Origin: JADJWR01 sp963847675
GTDB taxonomy: Bacteria; Pseudomonadota; Gammaproteobacteria; Burkholderiales; Burkholderiaceae_F
Assembly: GCA_963847675.1 (NCBI GenBank)
Contig: CAWKAP010000011.1
Coordinates: 124,001-188,000, forward strand
Length of the DNA stretch: 64,000 nt
Direction: 5' to 3'
Of the stretch, positions 28,944-37,451 are shown piece by piece. Each line of letters begins with the position of its first letter. Position 1 is the stretch's first letter. The notes below the pieces were generated by a model that worked only from the letters and a program-made list of their open reading frames with translations, was not told the DNA's origin and searched no databases. The translations under genes and the position numbers were made by a program.

Positions 28944-29934
28944 ACCGGCGCGCGGCGCGACACTGACCGGCACGCTCTTCGCGCTCGCCGCCGGGCTGAT
29001 GTGGGGGCTGGTGTTCATCGTCCCGCTGCTGCTGCCCGAATATCCGCCGGCGCTGCTGTCGGTGAGCCGCTACCTGGCGTTCGGACTGATCGCGCTGCCG
29101 CTCGCCTGGCTCGATCGCGCCCGCCTGCGCGAGCTGTCCCGCGCCGACTGGATCGAGGCGGCGAAGCTGGCGCTGGTCGGCAACCTGCTCTATTACCTGT
29201 TCCTCGCCGCCGCGATCCAGCGCGCCGGCGGCCCGCTGCCGACGGTGATCATCGGCACGTTGCCGGTGGTCATCGCGATCGCCGCCAACCTGCGCGACGC
29301 CGGACGCGACGGCCACCTGCCGTGGCGGCGGCTGGCGCCGTCGCTGGTACTCATCGCGCTCGGCATCGCGCTCGTCAACCGTGGCGAACTGCAGCACCTG
29401 CAGGCCGAGCCGGCAATCGATCCGGCCCGCTATGCGTTCGGCGCCTTGTTGGCCGTCGGTGGAGTGGCCTGCTGGACCTGGTATCCGCTGCGCAACGCCG
29501 ACTGGTTGCGCGCGCATCCCGGGCGCAGCCCGCGCGTCTGGGCAACTGCGCAGGGCGTGGCCACGCTGCCGCTCGCCGCGCTCGGCGCGCTCGGCGTGAC
29601 CGCCTGGATGTCGACCGGCAGCCAGGCGTTCGACCTGCCGTTCGGCCCGGCGCCCGAGCGCTTCCTCGCGCTGATGCTGGCGGTCGGGCTGCTGGCGTCG
29701 TGGCTCGGCACGTTGTGCTGGAACGAGGCCAGCCAGCGCCTGCCGACCGCGCTTGCCGGCCAGCTGATCGTGTTCGAGACACTGGCCGCGCTCGCCTATG
29801 CATTCGCGCTGCGCGGCGCGGTGCCTGCGGCAGCGGCCGGCGCCGGCATCGCGCTGCTGGTCGTCGGCGTGATGTGGGCGCTTCGCGTGAAGCCCGAACC
29901 GCGGCCGGAGGCGAGCGCCGGCGCGCCGCACTAA
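28936..29934 (+). CDS. DMT/EamA family transporter
   Basis: A 332-residue protein with ten membrane segments; the first is TLTGTLFALAAGLMWGLVFI. The GTG start at 28936 overlaps the end of the MdlB-like gene by eight bases, indicating translational coupling. EamA proteins move small metabolites; the substrate is unknown. The central loop is longer than in the other two EamA proteins of this window. It ends the operon, after which degenerate accessory sequence begins. Confidence 0.8.
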   Translation: MSEPARGATLTGTLFALAAGLMWGLVFIVPLLLPEYPPALLSVSRYLAFGLIALPLAWLDRARLRELSRADWIEAAKLALVGNLLYYLFLAAAIQRAGGPLPTVIIGTLPVVIAIAANLRDAGRDGHLPWRRLAPSLVLIALGIALVNRGELQHLQAEPAIDPARYAFGALLAVGGVACWTWYPLRNADWLRAHPGRSPRVWATAQGVATLPLAALGALGVTAWMSTGSQAFDLPFGPAPERFLALMLAVGLLASWLGTLCWNEASQRLPTALAGQLIVFETLAALAYAFALRGAVPAAAAGAGIALLVVGVMWALRVKPEPRPEASAGAPH

Positions 29935-30072
29935 GACCGATGATGGCTGCTTCGCCAAAGCCGTAACCCACCTCAGCGGGTGAGAGCGCGCGGCGCGGCC
30001 GGCGATGGCGTCCACCAGCAAGTCGTTCGGCGCCCCTGCCACAGGCGCAACAGGTAGGCGGACGCGCCCGAA

Positions 30073-30566
30073 GTACGGCCGGCAGGTCGGTCTTGAACTG
30101 CTTGACCGCCTTGCGGAAGGCTTCGATCTCCGGCCACTCGCAACCGAAGAAGCGCTTGAGCAGCTTTTCGAGTTGCGCCGCGTCGTCGACGCCGCAGCGC
30201 ATGACTTGCTCGTCGTGCTGGATCAGCACCGCCTGGGTCGACTCCTCGAAGACGATATTGGTCTTCGGGTATCCGCGGCGCAGCTTGCAGGCGATTTCGG
30301 TGTCGAGGTCGTCCTTCTCATCCTTCGCCTCCCAGCAGCCGAACGGCACGCAGTGTGTGCGGCAGCGCGTCGTCGACGTAGCGGCGTTCCGTGGTCTTGG
30401 TGTCGAGTTCGTACTTGGGGACGAAGGACCAGTCCTACGAGCGGCCCGAGGCCTTCAGCAGGTCCCTGAACGCCTCGCGCACCACCGACTCGCGGTGCGC
30501 GCCGCCGACCTGGCGCAGCTTCGCCAGCTCGATCAGGTACTTGTCGATGAGAACCTGGCTCTTAGC
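30073..30566 (-). pseudogene. Decayed N-terminus of a type IIG/ISP-like restriction-modification enzyme
   Basis: Read leftward, this stretch encodes KYLIELAKLRQVGGAHRES, then REAFRDLLKASGRS, an in-frame TAG at 30435-30437, then DWSFVPKYELDTKTTERRYVD. A frame change near 30345 leads to PFGCWEAKDEKDDLD and later FEESTQAVLIQHDEQVMRC and FRKAVKQFKTDLPAVL. The spaced acidic residues with EAK look like a PD-(D/E)xK nuclease core, and the order matches the N-terminal nuclease part of large single-chain restriction/methylase enzymes as I remember them. The methylase part is absent. A stop, a frameshift and truncation make it a pseudogene. The remaining sequence from 29935 to 30072 shows no other feature. 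Confidence 0.55.
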
Positions 30567-30588
30567 AAAGCCGTGGGGACGGCGTCGG

Positions 30589-30807
30589 CTACTTCAGCGC
30601 GCCAAGGAACTCTTCGGCCGAGACGCCGGCCTGCTTGAGCACGCCGGCCAGCGTGCCGACCTTCACTTCCCGGTGGTCCGGGACGACGCAGCCGGCAGCT
30701 CCGCGCCGCATCACGATGTGACTGCCGCGCTGGCGCGCGACTTCGAAACCGAGGCTCTGAAATGCCCTGACGATCTCACGGCCGCTGAGGTGCGGCAGCT
30801 TAGGCAT
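30589..30807 (-). CDS. hicA: HicA-like mRNA interferase toxin
   Basis: A 72-residue protein of the dsRNA-binding-like HicA fold. The N-terminus LPHLSGREIVRAFQSLGFE and the catalytic histidine in RQRGSHIVMRR match the family. HicA toxins cleave mRNA when free of HicB. It is the second gene of the pair and overlaps the end of the antitoxin gene by eight bases. It lies next to a restriction-modification remnant, a common setting for such modules. Confidence 0.85.
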   Translation of the reverse strand: MPKLPHLSGREIVRAFQSLGFEVARQRGSHIVMRRGAAGCVVPDHREVKVGTLAGVLKQAGVSAEEFLGALK

Positions 30808-31009
30808 CTGCCGCGGCGACCTCGAACGTAGTCACCAGCGGCGGGCCGCCGGCCGGCATCGGGAACTCCTCCAGATAGAGCGCCGTCGCCTCGCGCAGGT
30901 TTTCCAGTGCTTGCTCGACCGTTTCGCCTTCGGTCGTGGTCCCGGTCTCGGGATTCAGCGCTGTAAAGCCTCCTTCTGGCGCAGGGATGAGAACGGCGGT
31001 CAGCAACAT
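30800..31009 (-). CDS. hicB: HicB-like antitoxin
   Basis: A 69-residue protein with the partial RNase H-like HicB fold; LIPAPEGGFTALNPETGTTT and EGETVEQALENLREAT are the recognisable blocks. It is short and lacks the C-terminal DNA-binding domain of longer HicB proteins, so autoregulation may be weak or use another factor. The order antitoxin-then-toxin and the overlap support a working toxin-antitoxin pair. It is divergent from htpG. Confidence 0.85.
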   Translation of the reverse strand: MLLTAVLIPAPEGGFTALNPETGTTTEGETVEQALENLREATALYLEEFPMPAGGPPLVTTFEVAAADA

Positions 31010-31070
31010 GGCGAGCCTCTCGGCGGACGGTCGGCCGGAAGGTTACCGCAGGGATGGGTCAGGAGGCCCG

Positions 31071-31098
31071 CTTGAACCGGCACAATTCGGCCCTATCT
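31071..31098 (+). promoter_or_regulatory. Sigma32 (heat-shock) type promoter of htpG
   Basis: CTTGAAC at 31071-31077 and CCCTATCT at 31091-31098 are separated by 13 bases. The heat-shock sigma factor consensus in proteobacteria is CTTGAA and CCCCATnT with 13-14 bases between. It lies 57 bases ahead of the htpG ATG, a classic heat-shock gene. Confidence 0.7.
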
Positions 31099-31154
31099 CC
31101 ACTTCGGCGGGTTGGGGAGCCCGCGCCGACAATCCAGTTCCGAGGACTTCCACG

Positions 31155-33038
31155 ATGGGCGCACCGAAAGAGACGCTGGGCTTCCAGGCCGAGGTGAAGC
31201 AGCTGCTTCACCTGATGATCCATTCGCTGTATTCGAACAAGGAGATCTTCCTCCGCGAGCTGATCAGCAACGCGTCGGACGCGTGCGACAAGCTGCGCTT
31301 CGAGGCGATCGCGCAGCCGGAACTGCTCGAAGGCGGCGGCGAGCTGGCGATCCGCGTGTCCTTCGACAAGGCGGCGAGGACGATCACCGTGTCGGACAAC
31401 GGCATCGGCATGAGCCGCGACGAGGCGGTGCAGCACCTCGGCACGATCGCCAAGAGCGGCACGCGCGAGTTCTTCGCCCAGCTGACCGGCGACCAGCAGA
31501 AGGACGCGCAGCTGATCGGCCAGTTCGGCGTCGGCTTCTACTCGAGCTTCATCGTCGCCGACCGGGTGACGGTGGTCTCGCGCCGCGCGGGCGGGAGCGA
31601 GGCCGTGAAGTGGGAAAGCGCCGGCGCGGGCGACTTCACGATCGAGCCCGCCGAGCGCGCCGAGCGCGGCACCGAGGTGATCCTGCACCTGAAGGACGGC
31701 GAGGACGACCTGCTGTCGCAGTGGAAACTGAAGTCGATCCTGACCAAGTACTCGGACCACATCGCCACGCCGATCCGGATGCGCAAGGAGGAGTGGGACA
31801 AGGACAAGAACGAGTTCGTCGCCACCGAGGAGGACGAGACCGTCAACCAGGCCAACGCGCTGTGGGCGCGCGCCAAGAGCGACATCACCGACGAGCAGTA
31901 CAAGGAGTTCTACAAGCACGTCAGCCACGACTTCGGCGAGCCGCTCGCCTGGACGCACAACCGGGTCGAGGGCAGGCAGGAGTACATCCAGCTGCTGTAC
32001 CTGCCGGCCAAGGCACCGTTCGACCTGTGGGACCGGGGCAGCCGGCACGGCATCAAGCTGTACGTGAAGCGCGTGTTCATCATGGACGACGCCGAGCAGC
32101 TGATGCCCGTGTACCTGCGCTTCGTGCGCGGCGTGATCGATTCGAGCGACCTGCCGCTGAACGTCTCGCGCGAGATCCTGCAGGAGTCGCGCGACGTCAA
32201 GGCGATCCGCGAAGGCTCGACGAAGCGGGTGCTCGGCCTGCTCGAGGACCTGGCCGAGAACCGCAAGGACGACTACGCGAAATTCTGGGCCGAGTTCGGC
32301 CAGGTGCTGAAGGAAGGCATCGGCGAGGACCACGCGAACAAGGAGCGGATCGCGAAGCTGCTGCGCTTTGCCAGCACGCGCAGCGACGCGCAGGACGTCT
32401 CGCTGGCCGACTACGTCGGCCGGATGAAGGAAAAGCAGAAGGCCATCTACTACGTCACCGCCGACACGCTCGAGGCGGCGAAGAACAGCCCGCACCTCGA
32501 GGTGTTCCGCAAGAAGGACGTCGAGGTGCTGCTGCTCGCCGAGCGCGTCGACGAGTGGATGCTCGGTTTCCTCAGCGAGTTCGACGGCAGGCCGCTGGAG
32601 TCGATCGCCAAGGGCGACCTCGACCTCGGCGAACTGGCCGACGCGGCCGAGAAGGAGGAGCAGGCCAGGGTCGCCGACGAGTACAAGGAACTGGTCGGCC
32701 GGGTGAAGGAGGCGCTCGGCGACCGCGTCAAGGACGTGCGCGTGACGTTGCGGCTCACCGACTCGCCGGCCTGCGTGGTGGCCGACCGCGACGCGATGAG
32801 CGGGCACCTGGCGCGGCTGCTGAAGGCGGCCGGGCAGAAGGCCCCGGAAGCGAAGCCGATCCTCGAACTGAATCCGCACCACGCGCTGGTGCAGCGGCTC
32901 AAGACCGAGGAGGCGAAGCTCGCCGACTGGTCGGCGCTGCTGCTCGAACAGGCGGTGCTCGCCGAGGGCGGCCAGCTCGACGATCCCGCGGCGTTCGTGC
33001 GCCGGGTCAACACGCTGCTGATCGACACGGTGAAGTGA
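31155..33038 (+). CDS. htpG: Hsp90-family molecular chaperone HtpG
   Basis: A 627-residue ATP-dependent chaperone. The N-terminal GHKL ATPase shows IRELISNASDAC-type sequence (here LRELISNASDACDKLRFEA), DNGIGMS and GQFGVGFYSSFI. The middle domain includes the conserved NVSREILQESRDVKAIR, whose arginine contacts ATP. The length matches bacterial HtpG. The start at 31155 gives the usual ETLGFQAEVKQLLHLMIHS beginning. A sigma32-like promoter lies just upstream, consistent with heat induction. Confidence 0.97.
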   Translation: MGAPKETLGFQAEVKQLLHLMIHSLYSNKEIFLRELISNASDACDKLRFEAIAQPELLEGGGELAIRVSFDKAARTITVSDNGIGMSRDEAVQHLGTIAKSGTREFFAQLTGDQQKDAQLIGQFGVGFYSSFIVADRVTVVSRRAGGSEAVKWESAGAGDFTIEPAERAERGTEVILHLKDGEDDLLSQWKLKSILTKYSDHIATPIRMRKEEWDKDKNEFVATEEDETVNQANALWARAKSDITDEQYKEFYKHVSHDFGEPLAWTHNRVEGRQEYIQLLYLPAKAPFDLWDRGSRHGIKLYVKRVFIMDDAEQLMPVYLRFVRGVIDSSDLPLNVSREILQESRDVKAIREGSTKRVLGLLEDLAENRKDDYAKFWAEFGQVLKEGIGEDHANKERIAKLLRFASTRSDAQDVSLADYVGRMKEKQKAIYYVTADTLEAAKNSPHLEVFRKKDVEVLLLAERVDEWMLGFLSEFDGRPLESIAKGDLDLGELADAAEKEEQARVADEYKELVGRVKEALGDRVKDVRVTLRLTDSPACVVADRDAMSGHLARLLKAAGQKAPEAKPILELNPHHALVQRLKTEEAKLADWSALLLEQAVLAEGGQLDDPAAFVRRVNTLLIDTVK

Positions 33039-33057
33039 CGGCGCCGTCCGAGAGCAG

Positions 33058-33747
33058 GTGCCATCGGCGTGCGGCGATCGACAACCGTCTGTGGTTGCGG
33101 CAAAGGCCGACGTGAGCGCAGCGAGTGTCAAGCGCGTCCAGCGCGGCCGTAACTCAAACGAAGCCGTCGTCCCGGTTGCGCGCAGCGCAGACCGGGATCC
33201 AGGTGCAAGGCGCCACAACCTGGGCCCCGGCCTCCACCGGGGCGACGGGAAGGCGCAGGCACGCGTCCTGCGCGGCTTCGCGCCGATCATCGACGGCCGG
33301 ACCCGGACGCTGATCCTCGGCAGCTTCCCGAGCGAGGCGTCGCTCGCCGCCGGCCAGTACTACGCGCATCCGCGCAACCAGTTCTGGCGGCTGCTCGGCG
33401 CGGTGCTCGACGAGCCGCTCGCCGAAATCGATTACGCCGAGCGCGCGGCGCGCGTGCTGGCGCATCGGGTCGGCATCTGGGACGTGCTCGACGCGTGTCG
33501 CCGCCCGGGCAGCCTCGATGCGCAGATCCGCGACCCGCGTCCCAACGACTTCGCGGCGCTGCACGAGATGGCGCCGGAGTTGCGCCTGGTGCTGTTCAAC
33601 GGCGGCACGGCCGGACGCTTCGCGCGGCAATTCGCCGCCGCGGGCTTTGCCACGGCCGTGCTCCCGTCGAGCAGTCCGGCCCACGCCGGGCGCAGTTTCG
33701 AGCAGAAGCTGGCGCTGTGGCGCTCGGCGATGCAGGACCTGCGGTGA
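33058..33747 (+). CDS. DNA-deoxyinosine (hypoxanthine) glycosylase, UDG superfamily
   Basis: The conserved domain starts about nt 33276 (GFAPIIDGRTRTLILGSFPS) and ends at the stop. LGSFPSEASLAAGQYYAHP is the motif A region, NQFWRLL follows, and PSSSPAHAG is the motif B region; these match the mismatch/hypoxanthine branch of the uracil-DNA glycosylase superfamily, which removes deaminated bases. The first 70 codons look non-coding and overlap a REP-like element, so the true start is uncertain; GTG at 33112 is an alternative. The stop overlaps the GTG of the next gene. Confidence 0.75.
   Translation: MPSACGDRQPSVVAAKADVSAASVKRVQRGRNSNEAVVPVARSADRDPGARRHNLGPGLHRGDGKAQARVLRGFAPIIDGRTRTLILGSFPSEASLAAGQYYAHPRNQFWRLLGAVLDEPLAEIDYAERAARVLAHRVGIWDVLDACRRPGSLDAQIRDPRPNDFAALHEMAPELRLVLFNGGTAGRFARQFAAAGFATAVLPSSSPAHAGRSFEQKLALWRSAMQDLR
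33166..33249. repeat. REP-like paired hairpin element
   Basis: Two dyads lie side by side: CCCGGT...ACCGGG with an inner TGCGC/GCGCA stem at 33171-33196, and CCCCGG/CCGGGG around CCTCCA at about 33225-33242. The flanks GTCGTCCC and GCGACGG are typical of repetitive extragenic palindromes of the 'GTCnTCCCG...CGGGAT' type in Burkholderiales. It overlaps the doubtful 5' part of the glycosylase frame. Confidence 0.5.
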
Positions 33748-34532
33748 GCGACGGCCGCGCCGGCCGGATCGGTGCGGCGCGCCGCCTGCTGTCGCCGCAG
33801 ATCACGCTGTCCGAGGAGGGCGGGGTGCGCTACCTGCATTTCGGCACCGAGTGGGTGCAGGGGGCAATGCGCATCGGCCGTCCGTGGGAGATCGAACTCG
33901 AATACCAGCAGCAGATGATGGCGCCGCTGCTGTTCCTGCCTCAGCCGGGGCAGGTGCTGCAGCTCGGGCTCGGCGCTGGCGCGCTGGCGCGCTTCTGCTG
34001 GCGGCATCTGCCGATGGCCGAGATCCGGGTCGTCGAGATCAGCGAGGAGGTCGTCGCCATCGCACGCCGCTGGTTCTCGCTGCCCCCCGACGACGCGCGC
34101 CTCTCGCTGCTGATCGACGATGCGCGCGCCGTCGTGTCGCATCCGCGCCTGCGGCGCAGTGTCGACTGGCTGCAGGTCGACGTGTACGACCGCGCGGCGC
34201 GCGGGCCGGTGCTCGACGACGCGGCGTTCTATCTGGCCTGCCGGCGTGCGCTGCGCGCGCCGGGCATCGCCGTGTTCAACCTCTTCGGCCGCGGCTTCGA
34301 CGCCAGCTTCGCGCGCATCGCCGCGGCCTTCGACGACCGCGCACTGGTGCTGCCGGAGGCCGATGCCGGCAACCGCATCGTGCTCGGCTTCAATGGGCCT
34401 GCGCTCGCGGCGCCCTGGCCGGCGCTTTACCAGCGGGCGCGGGAAATCGAGCAGAAGCACGGACTGCCGGCGCGCAAGTGGGTGTCCGGCCTGCGCAGCG
34501 GCTACGAGCCGGGCAGCGGGTTTGGCGTCTGA
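33744..34532 (+). CDS. Spermidine synthase-like protein
   Basis: A 262-residue class I methyltransferase-fold protein of the spermine/spermidine synthase family. VLQLGLGAGALARFCW is the nucleotide-binding glycine motif, RVVEISEEVV the acidic strand and LLIDDARAVV the next one. It lacks the N-terminal beta-hairpin domain length of true SpeE and may be an aminopropyltransferase-like protein of unknown substrate. The GTG start overlaps the stop of the glycosylase gene (GTGA), so the two are coupled. Confidence 0.75.
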   Translation: MSDGRAGRIGAARRLLSPQITLSEEGGVRYLHFGTEWVQGAMRIGRPWEIELEYQQQMMAPLLFLPQPGQVLQLGLGAGALARFCWRHLPMAEIRVVEISEEVVAIARRWFSLPPDDARLSLLIDDARAVVSHPRLRRSVDWLQVDVYDRAARGPVLDDAAFYLACRRALRAPGIAVFNLFGRGFDASFARIAAAFDDRALVLPEADAGNRIVLGFNGPALAAPWPALYQRAREIEQKHGLPARKWVSGLRSGYEPGSGFGV

Positions 34533-34702
34533 CGGGTAGTCCGAAGGCGGTACGGACGGCGGCCGATCCCCGTTGCTGTCGCCTGCTTACAATGCGCTCA
34601 GTGCGCGCGCCGATGGAAGTGGAGGTTGTTTGTCGTCATTCTGGGGGCCGATGCGGCTCGAAGTGAACCCGCTCCAGGGCCGTCATCGCGTGTAGTCATC
34701 GG

Positions 34703-37282
34703 ATGTCGAGCCCGCCCACGCCACTGCCGAACCTGTCGCCGCCGCAGGCAGCGGAACTGCTGCGGGCGGGCGCCGCGTTGTTCGCGGAGCAACTCTCGTC
34801 GGCGCTGCCCGGCATGCTGGCGCCGGCGCTCGAGCATCTGGCGTCCCGCTCTGCCAAGGAACCGGGGGGCATTGGGGTGCGGCAGCTGCTCTCGTCCGGT
34901 CGCGACGATCTGCGTCGCAAGTTCTCCGAGAAGCTGAAGGAAGAGCAGAAGGAAGCGCTCGGCCGCCTGCTTGCGCGCGACAGAGCGGCAAGCAGCGCCA
35001 CGCCGACGTTCACCGCGGAGTCGCTGAGCCTGGTCGACGACGAAGCGGACGAATCGGCCAACATCATGGCCAAGGTGGCGCGGCGCATGCGCGGCGCACT
35101 CGAGTCCGCCTCGAGCGACATCCAGACCATCACGGGTCACCTGGTCGGCAAGGAAAACGTTCGCCACGAGAACGATCCTTTCGCGCCGGACGGGTGCGTG
35201 AAGGCGCTTCTCGATGCCGCCCGCGATCAGGGTCTCGAGCCGACCGGATGGGAAGCCCTGGCCGGTGCGTTCGAGGCACCGATGACCGAGGCGCTGCGGC
35301 AGACCTACGAGTCGCTGCGCGAGCACTTCCGGCGACATCACGTCAGCGCGGGCGAGATCCGCAAGGCGAAGGCGGCCCGGCAGGCGCTCGGCCGGTCGGC
35401 GCTCGGGCCGCCGACGCTCGGGCCGACCACGCGAGGTTCGGTGGCCGAGCGTCCGGGCGAGCAACGCCCGGGATGGCTGGACACGTTTTCGCGCGTCCAG
35501 GCGGTGCAGCCGCCGGGGGCGGGTGGCGGCGGCGAAACCGGCCTGGCTGGCGGCGGATCCGGCGCTGCGGAAGGTGGCCCCGGGTTTGCCGGTGGGCCAG
35601 CATGGCCGTCTGCGGTCGATGCGCGGGCGTCGCTGGAAAACATCATCGGCCGCATGAGCGCGGCGGCGCACGGCGCGCCGATTCCGATCGCGCTGCCGGC
35701 GGCGGGCCGGCCACCGCCGGACCTGATGGCGGCGATCAGCGAAATGCAGCGGCGCGGCGCGCAGGAAGTCGCTGCGGCGCAGGCCGCCGTCGCGTTCGCG
35801 GGGCCGACGACGCTCTCCGGCGCGACGACGATCGCGGGGCCGGTGAGCATCGGCGGGGCGCAGGCCGCCGTCGGGCTCGATCAGGGGTTGTGGCGCGAAG
35901 GGCTGCTGGCCAAGTCGACGCGCACGGTCGACAAGCTGACGATCGAGATCGTCGGCATGCTGTTCGAGCACGTGCTGCAGGACAACCAGGTGCCGGCGGA
36001 GATCAAGGCGGTGCTGTCGCGGCTGCAGTTTCCGGTACTCAAGGTGGCGTTGACCGACGCCGATTTCTTCGCGTCGGGCGCGCATCCGGCGCGCCGCCTG
36101 ATCGACCGGCTCGCATCGACGGCCGTCGGCTGGGAGCCGTACGGCGACGAGAACCAGCGCTACAAGGCCGAGCTCGAGCGCGTCGTGCAGCAGGTGCTGG
36201 AACGCTTCGACAAGGACGTGGGCGTCTTCGAGCAGCTGCTCACCGAGTTCGAGGCGTTCCTCGGCGAGATACCGGCCCGCGAGACGGATCCGATCGCCCG
36301 CGCCAAGCGCGCCCTCGAGGAGGCCGAGAAGCGCGAAGTGCTGGTGATCAACACGACGATCCAGGTGCGGCGCGCGTTCGAGAACGTCGAGCTGGAGCCG
36401 TATCTGCGCGAGTTCCTGGTCGGGCCGTGGGTGCAGGCGCTGGTCAGCGCATCGCTGCGCGACGAGCAGACGCCGGGCTTCTCGAACGCCTTCCGGCAGG
36501 TGATCCACGACGTCGTGTGGAGCGTGCAGCCGAAGGTGTCGGCTGACGAGCGCAAGCGCCTGGTGGGGATCATTCCCGGGATGACGCGCGTGCTGCGCGA
36601 CGGCCTGGCCCTGATCCAGATGAGCGAGAACGACCAGCAGGCCTTCCTCAAGCAGCTGATGGCGTCGCATGCCGTTGCCGTGCGGCCGGTCGACCAGGCC
36701 ACCTACATCAAGTCGCGCGTCGCCACCGGCGACATGCGCCAGAAGCTCGACCAGATGCAGCTCACCGGCTCGTTCCCGATGAGCGCGCCGAGCGGCGGTG
36801 TCCGCGTCAGCGCCAATGCGGTGAAGCGCGCGGCCGAGGCCTACGCGGCGCCGTTGGAGATCGCCGAACCGATCGCCAACGCAACGCCGCTGAGCTTCGA
36901 CCAGGACGCCGACTACGACGCGGAGATCGCCGGCTGGCAGCGTGGCAGCTGGTTCAACCTGCACGACGGCAAGCAGACGGTCAAGGTGAAGCTGCGCTGG
37001 ATCAGTCCGCTGCGCACGCTGTTCATGTTCAGCGGCGGCGAGGAGAAGAATGCGCGGGTGCTGTCGCCGGAAACGATCAAGTCCTACCTGAGGCAGGGCT
37101 GGCTCAAGCCGCTCGAATCAGAGCCGCTGATGAAACGGGTGGTGGAGCGCGTGGTCGGGGAATTCGAGCGCTCGCCGAAGCGAAGAGAGCAGCTGGTCGA
37201 AAAGATCGGCGCCACCGAGGTGCCGAAGAATCCGGCCGTGAAAGCCGACGCCCCCGAGGTGCCGAAGCTGCCGGACGCCTAG
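34703..37282 (+). CDS. DUF1631 family protein
   Basis: An 859-residue cytoplasmic protein. The central block TIEIVGMLFEHVLQDNQVP followed by LKVALTDADFFASGAHPAR is diagnostic of DUF1631, found in beta- and gammaproteobacteria with no settled function. The C-terminal 120 residues contain a PilZ-like stretch (RGSWFNLHDGKQTVKVKLRW). A glycine/alanine-rich linker lies near residues 240-300. TACAAT at 34588-34593 is a plausible -10 element. It is convergent with the VWA gene and separated from it by hairpins. Confidence 0.85.
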   Translation: MSSPPTPLPNLSPPQAAELLRAGAALFAEQLSSALPGMLAPALEHLASRSAKEPGGIGVRQLLSSGRDDLRRKFSEKLKEEQKEALGRLLARDRAASSATPTFTAESLSLVDDEADESANIMAKVARRMRGALESASSDIQTITGHLVGKENVRHENDPFAPDGCVKALLDAARDQGLEPTGWEALAGAFEAPMTEALRQTYESLREHFRRHHVSAGEIRKAKAARQALGRSALGPPTLGPTTRGSVAERPGEQRPGWLDTFSRVQAVQPPGAGGGGETGLAGGGSGAAEGGPGFAGGPAWPSAVDARASLENIIGRMSAAAHGAPIPIALPAAGRPPPDLMAAISEMQRRGAQEVAAAQAAVAFAGPTTLSGATTIAGPVSIGGAQAAVGLDQGLWREGLLAKSTRTVDKLTIEIVGMLFEHVLQDNQVPAEIKAVLSRLQFPVLKVALTDADFFASGAHPARRLIDRLASTAVGWEPYGDENQRYKAELERVVQQVLERFDKDVGVFEQLLTEFEAFLGEIPARETDPIARAKRALEEAEKREVLVINTTIQVRRAFENVELEPYLREFLVGPWVQALVSASLRDEQTPGFSNAFRQVIHDVVWSVQPKVSADERKRLVGIIPGMTRVLRDGLALIQMSENDQQAFLKQLMASHAVAVRPVDQATYIKSRVATGDMRQKLDQMQLTGSFPMSAPSGGVRVSANAVKRAAEAYAAPLEIAEPIANATPLSFDQDADYDAEIAGWQRGSWFNLHDGKQTVKVKLRWISPLRTLFMFSGGEEKNARVLSPETIKSYLRQGWLKPLESEPLMKRVVERVVGEFERSPKRREQLVEKIGATEVPKNPAVKADAPEVPKLPDA

Positions 37283-37386
37283 CGGCGGAACCACCGGGGC
37301 GGGCGCGGAGGCGCGGGTGGAGCCCCGCGTTCGCGAGTGCGACGCGACGGTCTTGACTCTGGCTGCTGCAGCGGCCCTGCCGGTGG

Positions 37387-37451
37387 ATCCCCGCGTTCGC
37401 GGGGATGACGCGGATGTCCCGGCGGGTCTCGACCGCCGGGACATCTGCGTC
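37387..37451. repeat. REP hairpin plus long inverted repeat between convergent genes
   Basis: A perfect ATCCCCGCG/CGCGGGGAT hairpin (37387-37406, two-base loop) is followed by a 19-base inverted repeat, arms 37407-37425 and 37433-37451, with one G-T pair and a seven-base loop. The right arm overlaps the stop codon of the VWA gene. Neither side has a clear T-run. It probably terminates or stabilises the convergent DUF1631 and VWA transcripts. A diverged REP-like half copy occurs at about 37318-37345. Confidence 0.65.

Noticed and set aside
30005..30831. Plus-strand open frames over the restriction remnant and hicA
   Set aside because: They have no recognisable motifs, and the minus strand carries recognisable HicA and nuclease-like sequence.
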